Shown piece after piece: positions 1 to 7,866 of a stretch of 64,000 nucleotides of DNA (positions within the stretch are counted from its first letter, which is position 1; every line of letters begins with the position of its first letter). The stretch comes from an uncultured Marinobacter sp. (GTDB lineage: Bacteria; Pseudomonadota; Gammaproteobacteria; Pseudomonadales; Oleiphilaceae), in contig NZ_CAJXKQ010000003.1 in NCBI RefSeq assembly GCF_913055835.1, positions 62,001 to 126,000 on the forward strand. The letters run 5' to 3'. Under the pieces are notes generated by a model. The model made no database searches. It was not told the DNA's origin and was given only the letters and a program-made list of their open reading frames with translations. Position numbers and translations under genes: made by a program.

Positions 1-26
1 CCGTGACGCATGATGAGCAGTTGCAA
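1..26 (-). CDS. sixA: Phosphohistidine phosphatase SixA, N-terminal fragment cut by the window edge
   Basis: Only the first eight codons and part of the ninth lie in the window, too short for the ORF track. Read on the minus strand they give MQLLIMRHG, the conserved start of the SixA branch of the histidine phosphatase (RHG) family, whose RHG triplet carries the catalytic histidine. The start codon is TTG, preceded by a strong AAGGAGAAGG ribosome-binding site about 7 bases upstream. SixA removes phosphate from the histidine-containing phosphotransfer domain of ArcB-type kinases. It lies directly downstream of gpsA on the same strand, an arrangement also known in pseudomonads. The call rests on the signature and context, since the rest is outside the window. 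Confidence 0.75.
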
Positions 27-69
27 AGACCTTCTCCTTGTAGACCCTCTAAGGCGTTTCCGGGCAGTT

Positions 70-1137
70 CTACTGGCTGATGGTACGCGGCAATATGAAC
101 TCTACGTCGGAATTCTGGACCGACATCATCAGGCTGTTGATCACCGCCTTGATTGACGCATTATCGTAAAGGATTTCGTAAAGCCCGCGAACCAGCGGCA
201 TGTAGATGCCAATCGCCTCGGCCTTCTCCTTGACCAGCTTCAGGGTATAGATACCTTCTGCAACCTGCCCAAGATCTGCAACGGCGTCGTCCAGCTTCTG
301 GCCCTGCCCAACGGCAAAGCCCACTCGGAAGTTACGGCTCTTGGACGAGGTGCAGGTGACTATCAGGTCGCCAACACCCGCCAGCCCCATAAAGGTCATC
401 GGGTTGGCACCGAGGCTGACGGCAAACCGGCTCATTTCTGCAAGGCCCCGGGTAATCAGCATGGCCTTGGCGTTCTCCCCCATCTCCAGGGCCGATGCGA
501 GGCCGGCGACAATCGCGTAAATATTCTTCAGCGCCCCGGCAAGTTCCACGCCATACACATCGACATTGGCGTAAACCCGGAAGTACTCGCAGCCCAGCAG
601 ATCCTGAACGGCGCGGCGCACATCCGGATCCTTGGCCGCAATAACGGTGGCAGTCAGGTCGCGGTTTACAATTTCTCCCGCCAGATTGGGGCCACTGAGA
701 ACGCCAATCCGACAGCGGGGAATTTCTTCCTGGAGAATCTCGCTCATCAGCTTGAAGCCGTGCTCTTCAATGCCTTTGGTCAGGCTGATAACAATCTGGT
801 CATCGCGGAATTTATCGCAGTTTTCACGGATTACGGCCCGAAAGGCCTTGCTGGGAATGGCGACGAACACGATTTCAGCCTTGCTGACCGCATCCGCAAG
901 ATCGGTGGTGGGCTGGATATCTCCGGCCAGCTCAATGCCTGGCATATAGCGGCTGTTAATGCGGGTGGTGCGGATTTCCTCGGCCTGGGCCTCACCGCGC
1001 ATCCAGAAGTGCACACGGTGACCGTTCTCACCCAGCACCTTCGCCATGGCGGTGCCAAAGCTGCCACCGCCCAGAACCGCTACATCATGCACCGGTCCGC
1101 GTGCCTCAGTATCGCGAGGCGTCGATTGTTCAGACAT
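70..1137 (-). CDS. gpsA: NAD(P)-dependent glycerol-3-phosphate dehydrogenase
   Basis: GpsA reduces dihydroxyacetone phosphate to sn-glycerol-3-phosphate, the backbone precursor of all phospholipids, in the cytoplasm. The 355-residue protein has the N-terminal dinucleotide-binding loop GGGSFGTAMA near residue 22, the substrate-domain motif LSGPNLAGEI near 150, and GVELAGALKNIYAI near 200, which contains the lysine expected for catalysis. The length fits the family; the first 15 or so residues are a polar extension before the Rossmann strand. It is followed on the same strand by sixA, and rssC lies upstream 63 bases away, so the minus-strand genes from rssB to sixA could be one transcript. Confidence 0.97.
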   Translation of the reverse strand: MSEQSTPRDTEARGPVHDVAVLGGGSFGTAMAKVLGENGHRVHFWMRGEAQAEEIRTTRINSRYMPGIELAGDIQPTTDLADAVSKAEIVFVAIPSKAFRAVIRENCDKFRDDQIVISLTKGIEEHGFKLMSEILQEEIPRCRIGVLSGPNLAGEIVNRDLTATVIAAKDPDVRRAVQDLLGCEYFRVYANVDVYGVELAGALKNIYAIVAGLASALEMGENAKAMLITRGLAEMSRFAVSLGANPMTFMGLAGVGDLIVTCTSSKSRNFRVGFAVGQGQKLDDAVADLGQVAEGIYTLKLVKEKAEAIGIYMPLVRGLYEILYDNASIKAVINSLMMSVQNSDVEFILPRTISQ

Positions 1138-1200
1138 AGTTCTTCCGTTTGTCAGATCGGGTGTGAAACCGGCTGCGCCGCGCTCAAAAGGCAGGAGGCG

Positions 1201-1692
1201 TTAACCGGGCTCTTCGCATTCCAGAGCGCGCACCAGATTCTTGAATTCTTCCCTGTTTCGGTTGTTCAGGCCCATCAGCACCTTGTGGGCATCGAGAACC
1301 TTATCCCGAACCTGCTGTTCGCTGGCCCTGAGTACAGGTATTTCTTCAAGCTCTTCAATACGGGACGCGGGTTCTCGGACAATAATGAAAATCTTGTCGA
1401 AGCCCATGGAAGTGATAATGCGGGTAATGTCAGGGTTGGTCGAAATCAGCGTGGGCAGGAAATGGCTCTGTTTCTGGGCTGCCATGGCTATTTTCGCCAG
1501 CAGACCGAGCGTGGTGCTGTCGATGATCTCGGTTTCGGTCAGATCGACCACCACGGTTTTGAACTGTGGGTCCTGGGTGATGGACTCAACCAGATTGTCC
1601 AGCGTCGAACACAGGTTCAGCCGGATTTCCCCGATAAACTTCAGGACATAAATGCCCTGTTTTTCAGCTTGCAGGATCTTGTAACCAGCCAT
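1201..1692 (-). CDS. rssC: STAS-domain anti-sigma factor antagonist, RssC-like
   Basis: This 163-residue protein has an N-terminal STAS domain (about residues 8-105) with the segment EIIDSTTLGLLAKIA near 55-68, where family members carry the serine or threonine that an anti-sigma kinase phosphorylates. A helical tail of about 50 residues follows, longer than in minimal SpoIIAA proteins but like the Pseudomonas RssC/HsbA group. Such proteins switch partners with an anti-sigma factor, and a PP2C phosphatase resets them. The phosphatase is encoded just upstream (rssB, 14-base gap), so the two form a phosphorylation cycle. No cognate kinase or anti-sigma gene is visible in the window. The symbol is given by analogy. 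Confidence 0.8.
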   Translation of the reverse strand: MAGYKILQAEKQGIYVLKFIGEIRLNLCSTLDNLVESITQDPQFKTVVVDLTETEIIDSTTLGLLAKIAMAAQKQSHFLPTLISTNPDITRIITSMGFDKIFIIVREPASRIEELEEIPVLRASEQQVRDKVLDAHKVLMGLNNRNREEFKNLVRALECEEPG

Positions 1693-1706
1693 GTTTCACA
1701 CTGCCA

Positions 1707-2915
1707 CTATTTCGACGGGGTGTTATCTGATCCGTTTATGGTATCAGTTACCGACACGATAGCGATATCGTCCGGCAGCTCTGTGATCTGATCGAGGTTC
1801 AGAGCCTCGCTCAGAGAGGCGATAGTGTGACGACCTCCTGATACGAGTTCAAGTAGTGTCCGCTCCTTTTCATCCAGACCTTTTTCGCGGATAACCTCCA
1901 GAATTCCATCCGAAAACAGGGTCAGGTGGAAAGGCTTGTTCAGGGGTACTTCGTACACCTCCCACTCCGGGGTCTCAAAAAGCCCCACCGGCAGCCCGCT
2001 ACCCTCGAGAAAAGCCGTCTCTCCTCCCTCGAAGGACAGAATGGGCATTGGAAAGTGTGCACCCACCGCGTAATTCAATTTACGCTCACTCAGGCAAATA
2101 ATGCCAACGAACACGGTTACGTGTTTGCCGAGACCGGTATCAAGCAGTTCCGAGTTAATCCGTTCCAGGAATCTATCCGGATACAGAATGTCCTCACTGG
2201 AACCGCGGCGCAGGTTGCGTTGCAGCCGGTTTGTCAGGTTTTTCAGCAAAACCGTCACGAACGCGGAACTTGCGCCATGGCCTGATACATCCGCGATGTA
2301 GACCAGAACCTTGTCGTCGGAAATTCGGAAGTAATCCAGGAAATCACCGCTCAGATAGAGCGATGGTTTGATCATGTGGTCTACGTGCAGCCCACTCATG
2401 ACCTGCTCGTGTTCAGGCAGCATCCTTAGCTGGACTTTCCGGCCGGCACGCTGGTCTGCCCTCAGCTCCGCAATGCCGTCCCGAAGATCCCGGTTTGCCT
2501 CTTCCAGTTCCTGCCGGTACAGCTGGTTAAGCCGGTTGACCCGCACCCTGTCAAACAGCTTTCCCAGCACGTCATCCAGGGCGCCCTTGTCGTCGTTGCA
2601 GGGCTTGAGCACGAAGTCCGCAGCCCCGGCCCGAAGCGCACTGACCACATCGGCACTGGATTCGCTCGATGAACAGGCGACGATCGGGGTGAAGGTTTCG
2701 GCTTCTTCCAGGCGGTTGGCAAGGTCCCGGATGGCCTCCGGTGACAGATCTGCAAAGATGACGTCGGGAATGTTATCGTCAAACAGTGCCTTGGCGCCGG
2801 CGAGATCCGGGTATCCCGTTACATAGAAGCCCCTCGCTTCGAGGTATCGGGCGAGATCCATACGGGCCTTTTCATCGGCGTCTATTATAAGTATGCGCTC
2901 GGTGCGCGAGGTCAT
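1707..2915 (-). CDS. rssB: Response regulator with PP2C (SpoIIE-type) phosphatase output, RssB-like
   Basis: The 402-residue protein has a receiver domain in residues 1-120, with acidic pair D12/D14, phospho-acceptor D56 (IFADLSPE) and conserved K104. A coiled-coil linker covers about 125-165. A PP2C phosphatase domain runs from about 175 to 390, with metal-binding aspartates in SGDFLDYF (D191) and ADVSGHG (D209). The same layout and length are known for Pseudomonas aeruginosa RssB, whose phosphatase acts on the STAS protein RssC. The ATP-binding kinase domain of HsbR-type relatives is absent. It is first in a minus-strand pair with rssC and divergent from the HD hydrolase gene. Likely role: control of a general-stress or motility sigma factor by partner switching (inference). 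Confidence 0.85.
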   Translation of the reverse strand: MTSRTERILIIDADEKARMDLARYLEARGFYVTGYPDLAGAKALFDDNIPDVIFADLSPEAIRDLANRLEEAETFTPIVACSSSESSADVVSALRAGAADFVLKPCNDDKGALDDVLGKLFDRVRVNRLNQLYRQELEEANRDLRDGIAELRADQRAGRKVQLRMLPEHEQVMSGLHVDHMIKPSLYLSGDFLDYFRISDDKVLVYIADVSGHGASSAFVTVLLKNLTNRLQRNLRRGSSEDILYPDRFLERINSELLDTGLGKHVTVFVGIICLSERKLNYAVGAHFPMPILSFEGGETAFLEGSGLPVGLFETPEWEVYEVPLNKPFHLTLFSDGILEVIREKGLDEKERTLLELVSGGRHTIASLSEALNLDQITELPDDIAIVSVTDTINGSDNTPSK

Positions 2916-3029
2916 GGCGACTGCCCTAAACTACCAGCGATAAACGATAAATTGGCTTTGTTAAGCCTATTCTGGCACGCCCCTGTGATATAACAAGGCC
3001 AGTTTCATGAAATTGGGAGATTCCATCTG

Positions 3030-4514
3030 ATGCGACGTGCCGTTAACGATCTTCTCGGAGCCTATGACAAGCTGATCATGGATCCGGTTCACGGTGGTAT
3101 TCCACTTTACCGGCACGAGATTCAGGTGATTGACCATCCGCTTTTCCAGCGACTGCGCAACATCTGCCAGAACGACATCCTGAGCCTGGTCTTTCCCGGC
3201 GCAACCCATTCCCGATTCCTTCACAGCATTGGTGTTATGCACGTAGGCACCCGGATGTTCCGGTCAATGATTGACGCCTACCTCAGGGAACGCCAACTGA
3301 GCGAACAAACCGACCTGAGCCTGAGCCAGCTTGACGCCATCGACTACCTGGCCAAAACCATCCGGCTGGGCTGCCTGTTACACGACAGTGGCCATTCAAG
3401 CTTCTCCCACCAGTTCACCCAGGCTCGACGCATTCGGGAACTGATGTCGAGGCCCGGCCGATTCCGGGATCTCTGGCGGGGCGTGGATTATTCCGCCTAC
3501 CACCCGGAGGAGCCGGATGAACTGGAACACGAGCATTACTCCGTGCGGGTCGCGCACGACGTGCTGATGGCAGTGGATCTGGAAAGCGCCGGTCTTTATG
3601 CCCGGGATGTTATCGGCATCATGGAAACTACCGAAGTGAAACCCAGCGAGACCTTCTGTCGCCATGCCCGAACCTTCTGGGCATTCATTGCCGGTGAGGA
3701 TGCGGCGTCGGGTTCGCCGCTGAGTGACAACATCCCCGGTCTGGTGATGGATTTGCTGTCTTCAATTGTATCCGGGGAGATTGATGCCGATCGGGCCGAT
3801 TATATGTTGCGGGATGGCTTCCACTCGTCGGTAACCATAGGCGGCTTCAATCTGGACCACCTGCTGAGTAACCTGCGTTTCGGTTGGGATGTGTCCGAAC
3901 CCTGGCTGGGGCTGGCCATCACCCAGAAGGGCCTGGGTGCGCTCGAAGACTTCGTTTACAGCCGCCACCAGATGTATCGGAAAGTGTACGCCCACAAGAC
4001 CGCTCTCGGCTTTGACTGGCTGCTTCGGGAAGCGATCAATGAAGTGCTCGATGACCCGGAAAATTTTGAATGGGTGGATACCTGCCTGAGTGATATGACC
4101 TTCTTTGCGGAGCTCACCGACAACTTCTTCTGGGAGGCATTCAGGAAGGTGGCCCGCAAACACCCGAAGAGCTTCTCGTTCTGTATTGTGAACCGGGTGA
4201 AGCTGAACCATCTGGATACCCGGGAAGACCTCTCAGCCAGGGGCATTGAACGGCACAGTACCTGGCTGGCCGGCGAGCTTTCGCTCAGCCCGGCCCAGGT
4301 GGTGACCTGCTCAATGCGGGCGCGGTTCTCGAACATTCAGGACAATTTCAACGGTATCAAGGTACTGGTTCGCGAGCCCATTCACCGCTCCCGTTCACTG
4401 AAGAAGATCACCGATGTGAGCGCGTTTTTCAGCAAATTCAGCGACGGCACCATCACCCATTTCTACACTCGCCCGGATGTCACCACCGGCAGCCAGGAAT
4501 CGCTCACTGAGTAG
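3030..4514 (+). CDS. HD-domain phosphohydrolase (COG1078-like)
   Basis: This 494-residue cytoplasmic protein belongs to the HD superfamily related to dGTP triphosphohydrolases. The metal-binding signature is clear: HSRFLHSIGVMHVG near residue 56, then GCLLHDSGHSSFSHQF near 112 with the HD pair, and ADRADYMLRDGFHSSVTIGG near 253 with the distal aspartate. The first residues (LLGAYDKLIMDPVHGGIPLYRHEIQVIDHPLFQRLRNI) are the usual start of this family, supporting the ATG used. Substrates are nucleotides in characterised relatives, but none can be assigned here. Its last 11 bases overlap the 3' end of the convergent flavoprotein gene. Confidence 0.85.
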   Translation: MRRAVNDLLGAYDKLIMDPVHGGIPLYRHEIQVIDHPLFQRLRNICQNDILSLVFPGATHSRFLHSIGVMHVGTRMFRSMIDAYLRERQLSEQTDLSLSQLDAIDYLAKTIRLGCLLHDSGHSSFSHQFTQARRIRELMSRPGRFRDLWRGVDYSAYHPEEPDELEHEHYSVRVAHDVLMAVDLESAGLYARDVIGIMETTEVKPSETFCRHARTFWAFIAGEDAASGSPLSDNIPGLVMDLLSSIVSGEIDADRADYMLRDGFHSSVTIGGFNLDHLLSNLRFGWDVSEPWLGLAITQKGLGALEDFVYSRHQMYRKVYAHKTALGFDWLLREAINEVLDDPENFEWVDTCLSDMTFFAELTDNFFWEAFRKVARKHPKSFSFCIVNRVKLNHLDTREDLSARGIERHSTWLAGELSLSPAQVVTCSMRARFSNIQDNFNGIKVLVREPIHRSRSLKKITDVSAFFSKFSDGTITHFYTRPDVTTGSQESLTE

Positions 4515-5532
4515 CAGACCCGGCATTGAGTTCGGCAACCAGTCCGCAGGCGCTGTCGAACGCACCCTCGACGCGACCACCGCTGAGCCAGTCGCCAGCC
4601 AGCCCAAGGTGATAGTCTGGGAACCACAGGTGGCCGGGCTGCTCGCCCCCTTCGGAGCGGGCATAAAGCCAACGATGAGTGACAACCTCATCTGGCCCGG
4701 TTTCGAAGCCCGTAAGTTCCTGGAACGCAGCCAGGAGTTTATCGGCCACTTCCTCCGCGGGAGCATCCACATGCTCCTCCGTCCAGGCCGGGCTGGCGTG
4801 CAGAACCCACCACTGGCCATGATCGTCCCTACCGGGTTTGCTGGAATTGTTGGCAACCCAGAACAGGGCCGGGTGCTGGCACCGCATGCCTTCGTGATGC
4901 GGCCACGGCGAGAGCGGGAAGTGCGCGGCCACGGCCCAGCACGGCAAAACCCGGCTTACGGGATCATCCAGCTGGGACGCCAATGCGTCGAGGCCACTGT
5001 CAGCCAGCAGATCCCGGGCCTGGGCCGGAGGCGCGGTAATGATCACCCCGTCAAAGTCGCCAAGGTGAGCACCGGCGGTGTCCAGGACAGCCCAGGACTG
5101 GTCGTTACGGGCCAATTTGCCTACCCGGGTTTCCGTGACAACCGTGGCATGCTCGGACAGCGCCCGGCTGATGGCGGTCATACGCGGTTTGCCTACGAAA
5201 CGGGTCTCCTGGGGAAACGGCTTCCATTGACCTGCCTCCGTCTGGAAACCAAACCGGCCTTGCCAAGGTCCGAAGCTGTCAGGGCCGGCAAATTTTCGGA
5301 GAAACGGCAGAAAATCCGGGTTTCGGGAGGTGAAGTATTGTGCACCCACATCCGCCGACCCGCCCGTAACCCGTTTCGCTGCAAGCCTGCCACCGGGTCC
5401 CCGGCTTTTCTCAAAGACAGTGACGCGATGGCCGAGCCCCTGTAATTGGATGGCCGCTGTCAGGCCGGCAAGGCCTGAACCAACAATGGCAATACGGCGT
5501 ATAAGTGGCGCATGAAAGGTGTGATTAAACAT
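4504..5532 (-). CDS. Renalase-like FAD/NAD(P)-binding oxidoreductase
   Basis: This 342-residue flavoprotein starts with a typical FAD-binding Rossmann motif, IAIVGSGLAGLTAAIQLQGLGHRVTVFEKSRGPGGRLAAKR (residues 13-54), followed by DVGAQYFTSRNPDF. That combination is typical of bacterial renalase-like NAD(P)/FAD oxidoreductases. The C-terminal HLGLAGDWLSGGRVEGAFDSACGL is the second flavin contact. Bacterial renalases can oxidise isomeric dihydronicotinamides, but the substrate here is unknown. The gene is divergent from the eight-gene lipid operon with 116 bases between starts. Relatives often sit near ChrR/sigma-E type photo-oxidative stress genes, so co-regulation is plausible but not shown. 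It overlaps the end of the HD gene by 11 bases. Confidence 0.85.
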   Translation of the reverse strand: MFNHTFHAPLIRRIAIVGSGLAGLTAAIQLQGLGHRVTVFEKSRGPGGRLAAKRVTGGSADVGAQYFTSRNPDFLPFLRKFAGPDSFGPWQGRFGFQTEAGQWKPFPQETRFVGKPRMTAISRALSEHATVVTETRVGKLARNDQSWAVLDTAGAHLGDFDGVIITAPPAQARDLLADSGLDALASQLDDPVSRVLPCWAVAAHFPLSPWPHHEGMRCQHPALFWVANNSSKPGRDDHGQWWVLHASPAWTEEHVDAPAEEVADKLLAAFQELTGFETGPDEVVTHRWLYARSEGGEQPGHLWFPDYHLGLAGDWLSGGRVEGAFDSACGLVAELNAGSATQ

Positions 5533-5648
5533 GGATTATCGTGCATCCAATTCCGGTAGTGAGATCGTACAACTCCCCATGAAACAGCTTTGGCAACACG
5601 GCTGACTGTGCGATCAAGGTTCCATTAAAGAGAAAGGGCAATCAGGGT

Positions 5649-6605
5649 ATGACCCGAATGCAGCATTGGCTTACAAACATTCTGAGATGGTTCGACTCCG
5701 AAGCGGGTTCGGATCACATCGACACAACGTCCAGATCGTTCAATTTTTTAAGGGTTATCCCGTTCATAGCGCTTCACCTGGCGTGCCTGCTGGCGTTCTA
5801 CACCGGTGCCAGCGCTTTCGCCATCGGGTTTGCGATCGCGTTTTTCCTCGTGCGCATGTTCGCAATCACCGGATTCTACCATCGTTACTTTGCCCACAAG
5901 ACCTTCAAGACCGGCCGCCCTGCCCAGTTTGTTTTTGCCGTTCTGGGCGCCAGCGCAGCCCAGCGCGGGCCATTATGGTGGGCCGCTCACCACCGCCACC
6001 ATCATCAACACTCCGATGACGTCAAAGACCTCCACTCACCCCACCAGGGCGGTTTCTGGTGGGCTCACATGGGCTGGTTCACCTGTGACGCCGGTTTCGC
6101 CACCGACGAACGCCGGGTCCGTGATTGGCTCAAATTTCCCGAATTGAGACTGATCAACCGCTTCGATGCTCTCGTACCGGCCTTGGCGGCCGTGGGTATC
6201 TACGCCCTGGGTGAGGCTTTGGCCGCCTGGGCGCCGGGTCTTGGCACCAACGGTTTGCAATTGCTGGTGTGGGGATTCTTTATTTCAACGGTGGTGCTGT
6301 TCCACGCCACTGTCTCGATCAACTCCCTGTCCCACGTCTGGGGCAAGCGCCGCTTCGAGACATCCGACGACAGCCGGAATAATTTCTGGCTGGCCCTGAT
6401 CACTCTTGGCGAGGGCTGGCACAACAACCACCATCGCTGGCCCCAGTCTGTCCGCCAGGGCTTCCGCTGGTATGAAATTGACATCACCTGGTACGGGCTC
6501 TGGCTGATGTCCAAACTGGGCATCATCTGGGAGCTGAACCCGATACCCAAGCATATTCAGGAAGAAACACGCGAACTGGATAGAATGAGGAGGAGCAGGC
6601 AATGA
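5649..6605 (+). CDS. Membrane acyl-lipid/acyl-CoA delta-9-type fatty acid desaturase
   Basis: The 318-residue integral membrane di-iron enzyme has the three histidine clusters of the family: HRYFAH (78-83), HHRHHH (114-119) and HNNHH (258-262). An additional conserved histidine lies in LFHATVSINSLSHVWG near 219-229. Hydrophobic stretches at about 35-75, 175-195 and 203-222 fit a four-helix core. It introduces a double bond into an acyl chain using O2 and an electron donor. It is the first gene of a tightly packed eight-gene operon, and its stop overlaps the next start by 4 bases. The products would be unsaturated acyl chains that the downstream cyclopropane-synthase-like methyltransferase and flavin enzyme could modify (inference). 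Confidence 0.9.
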   Translation: MTRMQHWLTNILRWFDSEAGSDHIDTTSRSFNFLRVIPFIALHLACLLAFYTGASAFAIGFAIAFFLVRMFAITGFYHRYFAHKTFKTGRPAQFVFAVLGASAAQRGPLWWAAHHRHHHQHSDDVKDLHSPHQGGFWWAHMGWFTCDAGFATDERRVRDWLKFPELRLINRFDALVPALAAVGIYALGEALAAWAPGLGTNGLQLLVWGFFISTVVLFHATVSINSLSHVWGKRRFETSDDSRNNFWLALITLGEGWHNNHHRWPQSVRQGFRWYEIDITWYGLWLMSKLGIIWELNPIPKHIQEETRELDRMRRSRQ

Positions 6606-7069
6606 CAACCGCCTCAAAGATCGAAGTAGGAACGCGTAATTCGGCTGTGCCGGCAACGCTGGACAGTTTCCGGGCGCTGTTCAACGAACTGGACAAAGGC
6701 AACCTGAACAAGCTTTCGCGGGTCTACAGTGAGGAAATCCGCTTTCAGGATCCTCTTGGCACGGTGAACGGGCTTGATGAACTCACCCATTATTTTGCGG
6801 GCGCTTATGCCAACGTAATCTCCTGTCGCTTCGAATTTGGCGAAGCGGTTGTTGAGGGAGAGTTCGCTGCCCTGCCCTGGGTCATGGTTCTGCGTCACAA
6901 GCGCATCCGCAAAGGCCGTGAAGTTCAGGTACAGGGTATCAGCCACCTGGAGATCCGGGACGGCATGGTGTGTTACCACCGCGATTACTTCGACGCGGGA
7001 GAAATGCTCTACGAAAACCTGCCGGTCGTTGGCAGGGTCATTCGCTGGATCAAGGATCAGGCAGGATGA
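6602..7069 (+). CDS. NTF2-like/SnoaL-like fold protein of the lipid operon
   Basis: This 155-residue soluble protein has the pattern of the nuclear transport factor 2-like (SnoaL) fold: an N-terminal helix (LDSFRALFNELDKGNLNKLSRVYSEEIRFQDPLG), a helix over LDELTHYFAGAY, and a beta-rich half ending in HLEIRDGMVCYHRDYFDAGEMLYENLPVVG. The final region is typical of the small NTF2-like proteins encoded beside SDR, flavin oxidoreductase, DUF1365 and Cfa genes. No catalytic activity can be assigned; such folds often bind hydrophobic substrates. It is joined by 4-base start/stop overlaps to the desaturase before and the SDR after it, indicating translational coupling. Confidence 0.8.
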   Translation: MTTASKIEVGTRNSAVPATLDSFRALFNELDKGNLNKLSRVYSEEIRFQDPLGTVNGLDELTHYFAGAYANVISCRFEFGEAVVEGEFAALPWVMVLRHKRIRKGREVQVQGISHLEIRDGMVCYHRDYFDAGEMLYENLPVVGRVIRWIKDQAG

Positions 7070-7866
7070 GTGATCGACTTCAGGAAACCTCGAATATCTG
7101 GATAACCGGTGCCAGCTCAGGCATTGGCGAGTCCGTCACTCGCGCGCTTGCCCGGGGTGGCCATCGGCTTGTTATTACCGGGCGGCGCCAGGGGGCGCTC
7201 GAGGAACTGGCCTCTGTTGCACCCGAGCGGATAATCCCTGCGGCGGCAGACACCACCAGCAAGGAAGATCTGCAAGCCATTGCCGGGACGCTCGAGAATC
7301 ACGGCGACCTGAATATGGTGATTCTCAACGCCGGCACCTGCGAATACCTCGAGATTGCCCATTACAGCAGCGATGTGATCGAGAAAAACATCCACACCAA
7401 CGTGATTGGCACGGCCAGGTGCCTGGATATTGCCCTGCCCGCTCTGCGACGCACCAGAGCGAAGGGGCAACCGGCCACCCTGGTGATTGTCAGCTCCTCG
7501 GCCTGGTGGTTCCCCTTTGGCCGGGCCGAAGGTTACGGAGCGTCCAAGGCTGCGTTGACGTATTTCGCCCATTCTCTAAGGGCAGACCTTGCTGCCGAAG
7601 GCATTGATGTCGTGGTCGTCTCGCCGGGGTTCGTCAAGACACCGCTCACCGACCGCAACGATTTTCCCATGCCTTTCCTTGTCTCTGCCGAAGATGCAGC
7701 TGAGCGGATTGTCAGCGGCCTGGCCCGTGGCAAGAACGAAATTGCCTTCCCCAAGCGCTTCACCTGGATGCTGAAAGTTCTCGGCGCCCTTCCCCGGCCT
7801 CTGATCGACCGCATGTCGGCCTCCATGGCTCGTAAAAGCAACACCGAACAGGAAAACAATGGATGA
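7066..7866 (+). CDS. Short-chain dehydrogenase/reductase
   Basis: The true start is the ATG at 7066, overlapping the previous stop as ATGA; the ORF track extends 32 codons too far upstream inside the preceding gene. The 266-residue protein has the NAD(P)-binding motif TGASSGIG (residues 14-21), the NAG signature in VILNAGTCEY, a catalytic serine in VIVSSSAWWFPFGRAEG, and the YGASK tyrosine/lysine pair. It is a classical SDR whose substrate is not evident. In ChrR/sigma-E-type clusters of other proteobacteria an SDR stands between the NTF2-like and flavin oxidoreductase genes, as here. Its stop overlaps the next start by 4 bases. Confidence 0.9.
   Translation: MSDRLQETSNIWITGASSGIGESVTRALARGGHRLVITGRRQGALEELASVAPERIIPAAADTTSKEDLQAIAGTLENHGDLNMVILNAGTCEYLEIAHYSSDVIEKNIHTNVIGTARCLDIALPALRRTRAKGQPATLVIVSSSAWWFPFGRAEGYGASKAALTYFAHSLRADLAAEGIDVVVVSPGFVKTPLTDRNDFPMPFLVSAEDAAERIVSGLARGKNEIAFPKRFTWMLKVLGALPRPLIDRMSASMARKSNTEQENNG

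Noticed and set aside
760-1791. 343-residue plus-strand ORF
   Set aside because: It runs antisense across gpsA, the gap and rssC, has no ribosome-binding site and no family features, while both minus-strand genes are clear.
5533-5648. ECF sigma-E/ChrR-type promoter
   Set aside because: TGATC-like fragments are present but not with a matching -10 at the right distance in either direction.
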